A DNA stretch of 64,000 nt from Hyperoplus lanceolatus (lineage: Eukaryota; Chordata; Actinopteri; Uranoscopiformes; Ammodytidae). This document shows positions 15,574-49,019 of the stretch, piece after piece (within the stretch, counting starts at the first letter, position 1; the number at the start of each line of letters is the position of its first letter). The position numbers and the translations under genes were made by a program. The stretch is taken from NCBI GenBank assembly GCA_026929865.2, contig CM049398.1:18141501-18205500 (forward strand). Reading direction: 5' to 3'. Below the pieces are notes generated by a model. The model was not told the origin of the DNA, did no database searches, and worked only from the letters and a program-made list of their open reading frames with translations.

Positions 15574-16516
15574 AGCCACTACGAGTAACATGGCACGTTG
15601 GTGTCCCCTTTGGACAAAAGCGGTAGTATTTTTACGACGCCCGCTGTCGCAAAGCTGTTTTGTAGCTCGTGCCAGGCGCGTGAGTGTGAACTGAGAAGGG
15701 AGCAATATAGTGCATGTCCGTGTGTTGAAAGTGTGAGGACTCTTTTCGGCTCCGTGAGAGTGGTTTTGACAATGCATCAACTAATGCCAGTCACTGCCAC
15801 ACGCACCTGATTGCAATGAGTTGATACAGCAGTGTCACCTAACTACTCTCTCCCACGGAGCTGAAAGATTACGTGTCCGACTCCTCACAGAAAGCGAATG
15901 AACGATAGACGGCAGTTAGTATGGATCACGATGAGGTAATGTGTTTATGTTGTTGTTAATAATTACTATTTCAGATAATGGTTATCTGATGATGGTGAAG
16001 CAAAGCAAACTTTGTGTTAGTACCAACCGCTCATTCATTTAGGAGTAAACACTGCAGTCTAGTTTCGCTCTTGTGAAATTGTATACACGTTGCTTGGCAA
16101 CGCCCTCGTCCCCCCACCCCCCGTAGCCTATATCACTCTCCCTTTTGGCTTTTCTTCATTGCATTTTCTTTTTTTTTCTTTGATGGTTCAGCCCCGTTAT
16201 CAGTCATTATGACGACAAATAACTGTATCAAACAAGGCTCCCGCTCCCCTTCCCTCACCTGGAGGGATAGGCTTCTCAATTCACGTTGTTGCGCCACACT
16301 GAAATCTGCGACCAATATGGATATGTGACCTTAGAGCCTGCACGAGCGAACCGAAAATCGGACTGGGTGTGCGACCAGACCAAATGCAGTAATAAAAACT
16401 ATTTAAAAACGTCTTTCTTTGCACTGATGGTCTCGTTTGCTGTTAAAGGTAATTTATGATTATCAGAGGAAACATGAGGCTGTTTAAAAGATATTTAAAT
16501 GTTACTAATAGCCGCT
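15574..16516. mobile_element. TTAA-target element (about 940 bp)
   Basis: TTAA at 15570-15573 and 16517-16520 flank imperfect terminal repeats: left AGCCACTACGAGTAACAT, and read inward from the right AGCGGCTATTAGTAACAT (four mismatches in about 18). The interior includes a short ATG-led segment ending in a donor-like GAGGTAATG near 15920-15940, but no convincing transposase. Classed as a non-autonomous or decayed TTAA element. Confidence 0.55.
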
Positions 16517-16830
16517 TTAATGGGTAAAGCTTGCTTAAAGCACATATCAAGCAAATATAATCCTCAGGGTGTGTGTATGACTCTCACTTCCGCTTCTTAA
16601 CAGATTTGCTTCTCCACTCTGGGCTGCTGATTGTGATAAAAGACTGGTGAGGTGTAAACACTGACGTGGTGGATGACCATATAGGCTGATCATTGTGTCC
16701 CAGATTACTGCAGGACAACGCAATTGCTAGTTAATCATGAACTCCCTCTGTAAACTAGCTTGTGTCCGTCTTTGCTATATCCGCCAAAGTCACTGCAAAC
16801 AGCCTCGCAGAGCTACTGAACTTTGGACTG

Positions 16831-16833
<3 letters not shown>

Positions 16834-16869
<36 letters not shown>
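16834..16869. repeat. (GT)n microsatellite
   Basis: A pure GT tract of about 18 units. Confidence 0.95.
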
Positions 16870-16870
<1 letters not shown>

Positions 16871-18050
16871 TATTGTCCGTGCCTGGATTGCTTGAGTAAA
16901 ACTGGTGCAACAAGCTTGCACAGGATTTTGAATGCATGCAGCTCCCAAAATTTGTTGTTGCTCCTGATCTTAAGTGTGAACCGTGGAGGCAGACTGAAAC
17001 GCTTGCTGGCGGTGCATGTAGTACTAAAATGTTGACTTTGGAGAATCACATCCCATCACCAACTGTTGTCCCAAAGCTTTAGCCCACAGCTCTTTAAATG
17101 CTCTAACTGAGATGTAGCCTGAGAATGGAATACTCAAGGACTAAACTCCATCACAAAGGGGTGTGTTTGCCTGACCTCCACTCCTCCAGTCTATCAGGGT
17201 CCGGGGCCCCGTTTGGTTTGCCAGGCCCATCTAAACAGTGTTTGCTCTGCTTTATAGCCTGTCTGTTTGCTTTTACCCTTCACTGGAGCGACCACCCCTC
17301 GGTCTTCGCAGCTACTCATGTCCTAGCACATTTGGGGTCACCAGCCCTGGGGCTCGGCCCACCCACAATGCAGTGCGTTAGCTGACAGAGATAGCACAAC
17401 TGCTCAGGGAGTTAAGTGCAAAAAATATCACCCTCCCTTTCTTTGCAATACACACACAAACAAACACCCACAATGCTGATCTACCGTTAAAGATCCTCCC
17501 TCAGATAGGCAGCTTCTCCCGTTTGGCACTTTACCTCAGGTTTATCAAGCTTTCGATTGAGGATATCATGAAATGAGATGATCCACACCAGGAGAATGAA
17601 GGCCTGTCTGAGCTGAAACGTTCATATATCAACCATGCGTTGTCATTATAATTACCCGTTATATTTATTTCACAAGGAATAGCCTACCAGCTGAATTCAT
17701 AAATTGAAACGGGTGTCAGAGGGATTAGATGGGCACATCAGATCTTTGTTTTCCTTGTTTGGCCGTAGGCGGTATAGATGTAAGTGCTGATTTTCACAGT
17801 AATAGCCTCGATTTACACATCTGATGCCAAAAAGACACAATAATAATGCCTGGTATGCCGGGGGCATGCATGAGAAACATGTATTTAAATCACAAGATGA
17901 CAAAATCCCACATATTAGGCCTATCACTTTGGGTGTCAGAGAAGTGAATTTTTTACGAGTTATATTGTCATAACTGAATAAACAAACTTTCCTTACAGGA
18001 ACACTAGATCCCTGGAACACTGTTTGAAGTTAAAAAGCTATGCTGTTTCA
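16870..18050. other. Intergenic upstream of oaf
   Basis: No gene, RNA or transposon termini recognised. This is the distal upstream region of oaf and could hold regulatory sequence, but nothing specific can be read. Confidence 0.5.
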
Positions 18051-18054
18051 CTAC

Positions 18055-18088
<34 letters not shown>
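18055..18088. repeat. (GTT)n trinucleotide repeat
   Basis: About 11 TTG units. In one frame it would read as poly-leucine, the source of a spurious open frame. Confidence 0.95.
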
Positions 18089-18090
<2 letters not shown>

Positions 18091-18239
18091 CAACAGCAGG
18101 GCCCACAGTTATGTTGTTTGCTAATCTTAGATTTGGTCCCAGGTGCCTCAAAATGAATTGTTTAGCCCACTTGCTTGGAGTGCAGAAGGATCACACGAGG
18201 CCTTTAGGGGGATGGGCAGAGTTTTCAGAGGGTGGTATG

Positions 18240-18814
18240 GCTTTAAGAGTTTACTATCACACTGCACTCACTCACAGACTGCCGAAAGTTTGGAGGCTAG
18301 GCAAGCGGTGGCGGTGGAATACCGACGGATAGGAAGTGACGGGACTGGGGACTGCATGAATTGCAGACGGAGGGAGAAGAGGAGAAAGGAGGAGAAGAAG
18401 ACGGGAATATCAACACAAAGCAGAATGAGAAGCAACGTAGTGGCTGTAGTGCGGAGGCAGTTGTGGGGGGGATGGAAATGCGCGTGATCCCATATCAACA
18501 ACGCCGGAGAGTGAGCGACTTTCAATAGAAGTGAACTGGGGCTCAAGACAGAAGTGAAAAGCCGAGATTTTGTTTTAGTTAAGGGGATTGTCGTGTGATT
18601 TCCATTAGCTTGCTTGTGTTTCGGGAAAGTGCTGGTGAACTACGGGGGGACCATATGGAGCCGCGACCTATACTTTAGCCTAAACAACACCTCTCTTCTT
18701 TTTTCGACATGAAGAAAAAGACATTACGCAAACTCGATTGTAGTTCAGGGATATGAACGCAGGTCTTTGGATTTTTTTTTTACCTCCGTCTGGTTCCGTT
18801 TTGCGTCTTTGGGG
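18240..18814 (+). promoter_or_regulatory. oaf: Putative oaf promoter and 5' leader with upstream AUGs
   Basis: Base composition rises in GC ahead of the coding start, with purine-rich segments near 18365-18410. The transcription start is not determinable by eye. Two ATGs precede the chosen start. The one at 18710 opens a 15-codon frame that stops near 18755. The one at 18753 opens a longer frame, out of frame with oaf, which crosses the T homopolymer and overlaps the oaf start. Such upstream frames often lower translation, but this is inference. Confidence 0.4.
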
Positions 18815-36500
<17,686 letters not shown>

Positions 36501-38145
36501 CATTTTGTTCCAGATGGTCCAAGAATAGAATAAAATAAAATAAAATAAAAATGCAATGCTTCTCCACCCATGCTATTCAAAGGGAACACAGTAACACTGG
36601 ACCTAAGTTTATGTGATGTTCTGTGAAGCGGCCTTTGGTGGGTGAGTGCAGGGATCCAGATGTTTCCAGCTGAAACCGAAAAAATGAATTCAGGTTCCAA
36701 ATGAGACCAAACACATTTAAGGAAGGAGAGATGCTGCACGTTGTTCCAAGAGGAGCAGCTGACCTTAAGCGATTTTCTTGGGAAAATGACATATTGTTGT
36801 AAGCTATGATTAGACTTTGCCAAGAAGCTGTCACTTTTGTGCCTTTTTATTTTATCTTAGTTTTTTGGGGGGGAAGATGATCGGAGCAGAAGACATATGC
36901 CAACAACAAAAATAACCTCTCAAACAAGCTAAGAGCTGGACAATGCATTTCTGGTTAGATTAAACACCAGCTGTGGAAAATCATGGTCTGAAAGGAGTTC
37001 GACAGACATAATCTTCCATTCTGCTGAAGGAAAGTTCTGATGGTGGATTCATCTCTTATAAAAGCTCTGTGAAAGAAAGTTCATTCCAGCCAGCTTGACA
37101 CCTGTTTGTGAAAAAGTAGGCTGGCTGACAGAGGAAATGTTTCTCCAATGCTGGCTTTATTTATTTTGGTTGCAAAGTGAAATTATGGAGGACTATTTTT
37201 GTATCGTTCTTTTGTTAAAAATAAGTACATACTCTTTTCTTCCTCTTTGCATTAAACAAGCTCTTAAAGTCACATGACTGAACCACAAGGTCCTCAGTAA
37301 CAAGAATTAGTCACAATCAATTTCACAACATTTTAACCTCTTAACCTTTATTGTTGCCAATGTCTCATGGCTGTACAGAGTGCTGATGAACAGATGTATT
37401 ATCTTATCTAATAAGCCAGTTTTGTATTTACTCATCAGTACCCATGGGAGACTCCTTATGCCCACCAATCACATTCTCAGTAAGTAAATTCAGTGTCAAA
37501 TAAACCAAAGGAAATGCTGTCAAGAGAAGAGTGTAACATTTCAGTTTTTAGAAACAGCCTCTTCGGTATGGTGTTTTAGGGTTCACTAAAACTGCAGAGT
37601 AGGCTTGTCTTAATAATCTATACTGCCATCTTCTGGTTAAACAGTGTTTCAGTTTCTGGTGTTGTATGTTCTATTCCACATTTTTATTTTATTTTTATCC
37701 ACAGTTAAATGTTTATCATTTATACACCTTATATCCCTCAACTTTCTTAATTCAAGGATCAGTTATTTGAACTTTTGGGACCAAATCATATTTTGTCTGC
37801 TCTTTAGATCAATAGTCTAGGTTACAGGTCTGTCTTACCTCAACCTTCATTTCAGTCTTTAGCCTACAGCCATTTCAAATTTAATATGTTTTGTGTTTGT
37901 CGTGCTAACTAAAGAACCAAATGAGTGAAACATAATTCTATGTGTGGCCTTTTCTGGTGATCAAGTGCCTTAACATTTCCACTGATATATGTTGCTATGT
38001 TGTAGACTAAGTTTGTATTTTTTCTATGAAAGAGTTTCTGAATATTTTGTAAAAACGTTGCAATGAGGAGAAAATTAAGCATTTAGGTAATGTACCATTT
38101 AAGAGTTGTGTTATAGGCTACATGAATTGTTTCAATAAAGTATTT
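36501..38145 (+). other. oaf: Putative oaf 3' UTR
   Basis: A non-coding AT-rich region with candidate polyadenylation signals. A cluster of AATAAA repeats (36528-36550) lies directly after the stop, and an isolated AATAAA at 38134-38139 is followed by a T/G-rich stretch. Which is used cannot be decided from sequence. No transposon seen. Confidence 0.5.
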
Positions 38146-38389
38146 CTTTGCACTGCAGGCTATGTCTACAATTGTTAGTGATAATTATTCCATAATTTAT
38201 TTAATTCAATGACATTTTCATGTCATGCAGGTAGGGCTAACCAACTGTGCATTCCATATTAACGTATTAGTATATTACTAGGCCTATCTTCCTGCAAGAG
38301 AATAGCGTGTGTGTAATTCATGTTATTGACCACAAAGTGTCGCCACTGTTTAAAAAAATTAAATAACGAAGCAACATCCCGTTGCTTTG

Positions 38390-38731
38390 GGAAGACTTCT
38401 AGGAAGATGGAAGCGTGTCTTCTTCTCTGTTAAATGTTTCGGTAACCGCTCATTATCTCTAAACCACGCCACAGTACGGGATAATACAACCAAAGAACAG
38501 TTGTAGGCCTACTAGTTGCTTGTGCAGCTGGAAAGGGAATTAACGGGATGCTGAGAGAGGCTGTTGTTGCCACCCACGGAGCTCACGAAAATAATAACAA
38601 ATAGGCCTAGCAGCCACCGTGTCTGCGAAGAAAACCTCTTCTACAGTCTCCTCCTTCAGAAACATATTTCTTCACAGGACACCGAACCCCCAGCATGTAG
38701 ACGGAAGAGACGGCCAACGTGCAACAGCAAG
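38390..38731 (+). promoter_or_regulatory. tlcd5: Possible tlcd5 promoter and non-coding first exon
   Basis: The coding start of tlcd5 sits 9 bases after an acceptor-like polypyrimidine-CCTCTAG (40960-40966), which implies an upstream non-coding exon. A good donor, CAGCAAG|GTAGTG, occurs at 38731/38732 after a moderately GC-rich stretch. The pairing is inference. Confidence 0.35.
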
Positions 38732-39295
38732 GTAGTGTCATTTGCATGCGTTTGTGTTATCGTGTTATCAAACTCCATAGAAACGCCTTGTGTTAGCCCT
38801 TTAACGTTAGCTTGCTACCAGTTAGTTTTGCTGTCTGGTTCAGCTTACTGGAGCGATAGCTTTCGAGAGAGCATCCTCTTTAAATGGGGGACATACTCTC
38901 TCTCTCTCTCTCTCTCTGAACCCCTGCCCCTGCAGTTTAACTAGGAGCTACTACTAGGAGCTAGTACGTTTAGTTAAGCGATGTCACTTAGATGAATGCT
39001 AGGCCTGTCAATCCGGCGTTGTCAACGAGCAACGACGTTCCTGTTATTTCCACTGCCACTTCCAGGTTTCCATGGGAACGTTATTAAAGTGTTAAAGATG
39101 CCCCTTTTGTTTTAGTGCAAGAAGAAGAAGAAAACTGCTTCCACTTATCTTATTCAAAAGGCATTACACACTCACATTATCTCTCCTGGGTTTTTATAAT
39201 TTAAATAAACAAGAAAAAAAAATCTTTCAATTAGGAGTCTGGTGGCCAAGTTGGCAGTGCCACATTGAGCATCTGGCCGCTACTAGATAGGTTAA

Positions 39296-39652
39296 ACCTG
39301 CAGTGTGTAGAATTTTGGGTTTTATTTCCTAGAGGATTTTGTAGAAAGTAATTATAATGTCCATAAGTACATTTAATTTAGTGCATAATAGCTGAAAAAA
39401 ATGTTTTCAATTATTATTTTTTATATATGTCCATATTTCTGCATATTTTGGACCAAGGCCTAGTGCCGCCATCTTGAAAGTGTCATAGTTGGAATGTCAT
39501 CAGGTGCATTGTTTAAAATTTAGAATTGTTCTTGTCCTTGAAGGCCACTGTAGCTTCTGTTATTATTCGAAAGGGTTGGGGTTACCCAGGGAGTGTTGCA
39601 TTCTAGAACTTTGTAGAACTTTCTTGATGATGTCATATTACACATTGCACCT
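39296..39652. mobile_element. TTAA-target MITE, 357 bp
   Basis: TTAA at 39292-39295 and 39653-39656. Ends ACCTGCAGTGTGTAGAAT on the left and, read inward from the right, AGGTGCAATGTGTAATAT. The interior is AT-rich and non-coding. The element lies between oaf and tlcd5, probably within the first intron of tlcd5 if the non-coding exon above is real. Confidence 0.7.
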
Positions 39653-39656
39653 TTAA

Positions 39657-42123
<2,467 letters not shown>

Positions 42124-44200
42124 TTGGCATATGATTCCCTAAAGGAAATCGATTAGCATTACGTCTGTTTTTTTGTTTTGTTTGTACATTGCACATGCAC
42201 CGAAAAGTATGAAAAAAAATCTACTTCTTGTATGTTAAACCAAGATCTAAAGAAGGGGATATTTCAAAGTTAAAGTTTTCTTTGACATGAAATATCCTAA
42301 AGCATCTGGATGTAAGGTCACCTTTGGATTTGTAAAAACAACTTATTTATTGTCTAGCGTTTTTGTGGCCAAACACATGTGAGATTGTTGTGTAAAATGT
42401 GCAGTTAACAGACACAGATGTCGTTGTATGTCAATGAAAAACCAAAGCACATTCATTCAACACATGAACAGACGTTGCCTTCAATTGCAGTGAACTGTGG
42501 CCTAGTCATATGTGTGGGGTGCCGCTCCAAACAAACTCAATGTGAAGAAAGAGACAGTGACATGCCAGTGCAAGGTCCATGTCAAAGATATTATGTCTCA
42601 ACGAAATGTTAGGACTTCTCTTTTTCTTTTTTTTTGTTGGCGTATGTCAGACTTTGAGCAGATGTGAAAGGTATACTCAGGGTGATAAAGTCATACCAGA
42701 AAGTTGGAGGGAACTCTCGAGAGATCTGTGTGATGCGTTTGATTACTTTGTTTATAGTAATTATTTCAAGCTTTTCCCTGCGGTCTAAAATCCTGTTCCT
42801 TGTATTATTCTCTATTTTTCTTCCCTTAGTTGACAGATATATTGAGACGAACATCTCAGTGACATGGTTCCACATTGATAATACTATACAAAACTTTAGA
42901 TAAAAGTGCTGCTGGATAGCTCAGTGTGTAACACAATTGACTTTCCCTGTCAGGGTGTGGCAAGTCCAGTGTGGGCCCTCAAGGCAAGACCCTTAATGTT
43001 CACTGCCTACCTCAAGTTGGAAATCGCTTTGGATAGAAGTGTTGGCCAAATTAAACGTAATGTAATAAAAAGTCAGACAAAATAACTATATTTTGTACTG
43101 ATATACTCATTAATTTAATTTAATAGGAAATTGTTTCTGTCTTAAAGATATCTTGTCAAGTGAGACTTATTGAAATAATAATATAATAAAATGCATTGTG
43201 AGGTTTATACAGTATGTACAGTGTGCCAATGTTTAATCATATTTTACATGCTCTTCACTCTGATTTCTTTGAGAAAAATAACATGCTACAGTGACAGTCC
43301 AACCACGTAGCCTCTGATTTGAGATTGGATGAAATTCCATGCATTGCAATCATGCATGCAGAAGCATCTTTGGTTTGTAGCCCATATAATGTTTACAGAC
43401 CTGGGATTGGGCAATAGATATTATTAATCGGTTTTCATCAAAATCATATTGAGATGGTAATCATGTCAATCATATTGTTTCACAAAATCTATTGTCAAAT
43501 AAAAAAATCCATATATATTAAACCTTACTTTTTTAAATTTAATTAACATGTGTTAAGAGTTTTGTCTCAGTGAATGGCAGCTTTATTATTTTATAAATAT
43601 GTTTTGCCTACATTTGCATAATGTCACATGAATTATCTTAAAGAAAATTCTTTAAAATATTGTGATATAAATATATATATATTGACTCCAGACAGAACAG
43701 AAGTGCATCATGGGATGAAGGCAGATCACTTGTTAGGTATAAAAAATAGTATGATTCGGCCTTAACACTGAACTAGCAGCTTACATTTTGGGCCCAGACT
43801 GTGTCTTGTTTTTTTTATTATAATGACCATATATGTTTGTTATTGTGGCTCTTCTGCAGCAGTGTGCTAAAACACAAGTCAATTCCTTTATTTTCCTTTT
43901 TATTTTATTGTAATTTCATGTGTTTCTCTCATATAAGATTTAAATGTTTACCCCAACTGCCACTGTTAAAAATGATGACAGTATCATCCTACAGAGTAAA
44001 AATCTAACTGGTGTGTGCCTTAGTTATCTGAATGTACTTTCCTAATTTTATTTTATTTTAACTTTATTTTTGTCTCGAGTTGTACTGTAAACCCTCCAAC
44101 ACAGGTGTAGGGAGTAGGCTACTGAAGGACAATTTCCAGTTTCCATGATTTGCCTTTGTAATCTCTGTGTGAAGTTAAATAAAGATGTGACGGATTGTTT
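42124..44200 (+). other. tlcd5: Putative tlcd5 3' UTR
   Basis: A non-coding region ending at a good polyadenylation signal AATAAA (44178-44183), followed by a T/G-rich stretch. It contains a SINE (42908-43070) and a degenerate 'gggcaatagatattatt' segment near 43410 resembling an old hAT end. Earlier AATAAA motifs exist, for example inside the SINE tail at 43064-43069. Confidence 0.5.
42908..43070 (+). mobile_element. tRNA-derived SINE (V-SINE-like)
   Basis: A tRNA-like head GCTGCTGGATAGCTCAGTG with A-box TAGCTCAGTGTG is followed by 'caaggcaagacccttaatg' and 'aaatcgctttggatagaagt', which is the conserved body and tail style of fish V-SINEs. It ends in TGTAATAAAAA. The B box is diverged. Confidence 0.7.
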
Positions 44201-46130
44201 TCATGCTTTTTGAGTCAATCCATTTTGAACAAGAACAATCTCAAATCAAACTACAGGGTTAAGTTAAATTTTGTGTCGTGAAATGCCACGGATGTATGGT
44301 TGGACTGAGACTGAAGTTCCCCAAACTGTCCACATGATGGTGTCATATCAACTGTATATGAATTATCAGGGAGGAAACGTGAGGTCAGTCATTTAGCAAC
44401 GCTGAAATACAGACATTAAAAGGAAGAAGAAAAAAACATTTATGCTTTGTCAACCGAAAATAGTGCCACATTATGCTTGAAGTTAAGAAAAAGTGGCCGG
44501 TTTAACTTTTTGTTGTCCTTTTTTCTGCATTTGGCACCTTTGGAGCACACAAGACTTAAAATGGTAGTCTATGTAATGAACAGTCTATTGCAAATATTGG
44601 AGTATCAGCTCCCTGATACATGATGAAATTGGACTGCAATGCACAACACATTTAAGATATAATCACATAAAGATAATTATTCATGCAGCATGTCAAGTAC
44701 AATGTTGAAAAAATTGCACACACTTCAAATAAGTACTGTCTATTTGAAGGTTAATCAAAAGGATGTGGACTGATACATTTCCGTTGGGCAAATAATTGGC
44801 TTTTGACAGTCATTCAAAAACATGTACTAATTGGACTACTTATGAGATCAATGAATATTGATCACACTTAATATGGATTCTGGTCTCTAATGGATCTGTC
44901 CACACTGTCTCAGCATAAGTTTGGAGATGAGTGTCAAACTAAATACAAATATATGGATGAAAGCCTCCAGATAGACCTCAGTATCTTCCGCATTTTCAGA
45001 AGGAGTGTCTTGTAAATAACGGAGATGACTGGACTTTAGGCTGCACACAATGAATGTTTTGCCAGTCCAGCCATAAACAGGCAGCGAGCAAAGAAAACCA
45101 TGATAATAATCATACAACAGCACAAATAATCATCAAGTTAATGAACCACCTAAAGGAACAACTCTTCTTATTAAGTATAAAGACTGGTGTCCCCAAAAAG
45201 CAAACAAGCAAACATTACATGTGTAGACAATGGCTGATTTTCATTTCATCGTCACTTAATCTATTTATTATGCAATTGATTCTTTCTATAAATCCTGAAT
45301 AACGAGTTTCACCAATATCTTGTTTTGTCTGAACAGCAGCAGTCTAAAAACCAAAAACATTCAATAAATGTATATGTAACAAAGACAAAACAGAAAATCA
45401 AAACCTTTGAGAAACTGGAACCAAAGAATGTATGGCCATTTTGATGGATTATTTACTTATTATCGAGTGTCTGAGTTGTTCCTGATTTTTTTTCTATCAT
45501 TTTTTTAAGGTTAATCGAGCACAAAACACAACATTCAATGCTTTCTCTGTCTCTGTGTAAACTAACATATTATAATCATGATAATAACATGGACTAATAC
45601 CATATGAATAAGAGCTGCAAGTTACATGTTTTAATTATAAGATAATCTTCCTGTTACTGACTCTATTTTGTCTGTAAAACCTAAGCAAATAGAGGAAAAA
45701 AAACTATCATCAAAGCTGTACAAATATTTTGTCTATTGACTGATTGGGCTAATTGACTAACGTATCAGGTCTAATATTCAAAGTTTCAGTGTTTTGTAAA
45801 GGCTATAGCCATCTTAGCCTGTATTAAAAAAACATAAAAGTCTATAAGATTTCTGTACTCGCAACAGTCAACTGTGTAAAAACCCCTCAAATGTGTGCGG
45901 TAACATTGTTTGTTGATTAATTGATTGAAAAATCGATTTAGGTTGCATGAAAAGTTTATATATTTATTAGGCATAGCCTTCTCTCCATAAACACACAAAG
46001 TAGTCCTACTGTACCATACATAGGCTATTTTAGTAGCTACTACTAGTAGTAACAATGATTGTAGTGGTATCATTATTATTGTTTCTGTGATATTTTCAAC
46101 CAGCAACAGAGACTGTTCTCTCACATTATG
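44201..46130. other. Intergenic tlcd5-arhgef12
   Basis: AT-rich with only short chance open frames. No gene or transposon termini recognised. Confidence 0.6.
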
Positions 46131-47591
46131 CCGAAACAGAATGAGTTTTTCCCATCTCCCGGCGGAAGTGGTTAGTGGAAGGCAGCGCTAGTGGTCTCCA
46201 ACAGCTAGCTGGCTAGGGCGTTGCTAGCGGCAGAAAGTGGGAATTTTTGGTACCTTTCGGCAAGTTTTAACGTAGTACAAATAACGTCCCGCTTCGGAAA
46301 CAAAACTGCGTTTGACGTTTGTTGGACGTTTCTATGCGTCTCGGTTTGTTTTTCTGTCGTTGTTTACAGAGGACTGGTGTTACTTTATGTCCCGTTAGCT
46401 GACCACAAAAAGCTAGCCCGCTCTCATCCACGGGAATTCTGCCGAGAAACGACTGAATCGTGGAAACATGGAGTCAAGGAGCGCTGCGCTGAGCTAACCG
46501 ACTCACTGGATTTTCTTTCCGTCAAGGAGACTTTTTGAAGGACATAACACGGAGACATATCGCAAGCAAGTCAATATTGATGTAGTGTTTTTATTTATAT
46601 GTTTCGTTGGTTAACCGGCTCGTTGTTGTGAATGGGAGTTTGCTTAGTTTGCACTCGAGACAAGAGCATACGAAGCAAAGTTTTTTTTTTTTTTTTTGGC
46701 TGAAAGCTCATCTGTTTTGTTAGCTGGTAGCTGGCGATATTCAAAAGTAAGCTAGCCGTGAGAAAATACTTCTCCACAAAAAACAACAACAACTAGCTTT
46801 ATTTTTAAACGATCATCTAACCAGTTTTGTTTTTGAATTTAACGTCAGTGTAACATTAGCCGCAGTTGTTTTGCTCGCGTGTAACACGGGTCGTTTAAAG
46901 TCGGTGTTGAGCTAATCTTATGGTCACGGGAGAGTCGTCCCCGCAGCCGCATACAGGCATTTCTGGGAGCAGGGAAAACCAAATGGGACTGGAGGAATTT
47001 TTAGCATCTTCAAAGATCATTTAGAAAAACCGAGGCCATTCAGGCCGAGCTGGGGTGGTGGCAGACGGGCTACATCGCTTGGGCCAAGGTGTCTGTTACG
47101 TTGGAATACAGATTGTTTACACAATTCACATCGTCGGAAAACTGGGATGTGAATGCACAGGATTCATACGAAGAGTTCCTACATGCACGACAACTTGTGT
47201 CATCTGGCGCATTGTATTTATTGTTGTTGCCAAGAAGATATTGTTTATTGCCGGGGTAGGACATCATCTGACTGTAATACGACATAGGCCCCGGTTAATT
47301 TTTTAAAGGTCTCTACTGTAGATTTCACGCTGCAAACATTTTTGACAAGGAGTATTGGTGAACGCTGAACGGATAGCATGTATGTAGTGTTACTGGTCCC
47401 TATACTATTCGGACGTGACTAGCAACAACACCGACAGTGTCCTGCAATTCATTTATTCTCAACACCATTCTTCAAAATCCCTGCCCGCATGAGACGAATG
47501 CCAGAGAAGGACGCGCCGGGAAATCGCCTCATCACACTCTGGAAAATGTTAATCGGATATAATTTGCTGCAAATCTAGAACCGGAAGCCCA
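46130..47591 (+). promoter_or_regulatory. arhgef12: Putative arhgef12 promoter and long 5' leader
   Basis: From about 46140 the sequence becomes GC- and CpG-richer (for example CCCGGCGGAAGTGG, which contains an ETS-type GGAAGT core). It continues without obvious repeats, apart from a T-run at 46680-46698, to the arhgef12 start. Several ATGs lie upstream of the true start, one at about 46468. The transcription start and any internal leader intron cannot be placed by eye. Confidence 0.45.
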
Positions 47592-47623
47592 ATGAGTGAC
47601 ACACAGTCCAGCTTCACTGACAG
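47592..47623 (+). CDS. arhgef12: arhgef12 (LARG) first coding exon, partial gene
   Basis: A 32-base coding stretch reads MSDTQSSFTD plus two bases of an Arg-type codon, then the donor CAG|GTACAG. Human ARHGEF12 begins, from memory, MSGTQSTITDR, so 8 of 11 positions agree if the split codon is Arg. The gene order oaf - tlcd5 - arhgef12 matches human 11q23.3. The full protein is a Rho guanine-nucleotide exchange factor with PDZ, RGS-like, DH and PH domains, linking G-alpha-12/13 to RhoA at the membrane; none of those domains is encoded in this window. No second exon was recognised before 64000, so intron 1 exceeds 16 kb. The exon is too short to stand alone; synteny carries much of the confidence. 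Confidence 0.78.
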
Positions 47624-49019
47624 GTACAGTAGACCACGACCTTTGTATTCTATCAATGCCCTGTCTGCACCCCACACATGCACACGTTGAGCCTTCAGGG
47701 TGATCAAACATAACATATAGCGAAAGTTTCTACAGAAACACAACCAGCAGTCTGCTGAAGATGTGTTTTACATGGTCCAATCAAAGCACTTCTTTGTGCT
47801 GATCTGCTCTGTAATAACTGTGTTATATAATCTAATTAGCAAGGAAGGACATCAGATCATGATGGAAACTCTGCTGATCTCAGCATGGCTAAATGGACCT
47901 CTCTGCAGACAGACAGTAAAGTGCTACTTGTACAAGGAGTGAGGAAGCCAGCCACTGTTTGCATTACAGGGATCAGCCGTCTGTGATCCCTGTACACCTT
48001 TGAACATCACTATTAGCTCTAAGCTTTTAGGCTGACCTTCTCGCCTACTCTTATTAATACAATCTTTGGATTTGGATTCAGTCTTAAGCCTGGTCTAGTA
48101 ATCACCTTATCTGTCAACATAACCTCAAAGATTGGAGACTGTTGTTGGTTAAAACCAGCTTGCTTAATAAATACAACTGCAGAACATACTAAATGGTAGA
48201 TCAGGCTGTATACCACCCATAATCCAGTGATCGATACGTTGTCAATATTCTGTAATGGAGTCATTACAAGGATGAATTCACCCTAGAATAAAGAAGTTTC
48301 TATTGATGCACTGTGGCAGTGAAACAGAGTGAAGCTGTTGCATTATGTCAAGCCTTTCCAACCTGAATCCCACATACCTGCAAGGACAACAGGTCAAATA
48401 CAGTGGAATGTGTATGGTGGATTTGGAGTAGAGGGAAGCTTTTTTTTTCTCTGTTTTTTTTTGGCAAAGGTTGGGATCTGAAATATCCTCATGGCTAGGG
48501 CTTGAGGCTAAAGCCGAGAGACACCTATTTGCAGACCCATGGGGGAAACCATTGAAAGTGGAGCTCCACCGGAAGCCACGCCCCGAACTCATTTCATTGG
48601 TCAGAATTGTAACCTACTCTGAATTTGTTGTCTTCTTTTTGTTTTACTGCCGGAGTTCACCTAGCGGTGAATAATAATACACAGTTTCCACCGGTTATGA
48701 TGCTAGTACACAGTAAAATACGTCAGTTTGTTAAGGGTCCCAAGTGGCCAGGACGGTGGTAAAAAGTAGATGTTGAGGTAGAAGATGAATGAAGCAACGA
48801 AGCTTTGGGTACATCTTCCGAAATCCGTCTCTTTAATTCACAATTATCACAAGTAGGTCAATCACATACAAATATCAACTCTTTTATCTTAGAAGTCCGG
48901 GAAACAAATGCTTGTCTTTTCCTCTTAAACGAAGCTGTAAATAGCCTTTATGTAGTGTCAGTTGGAGCCTTGTTGCAGCAGTGCAGGCTAATGCTAACTG
49001 TGTTCGGATTAATAAACCT

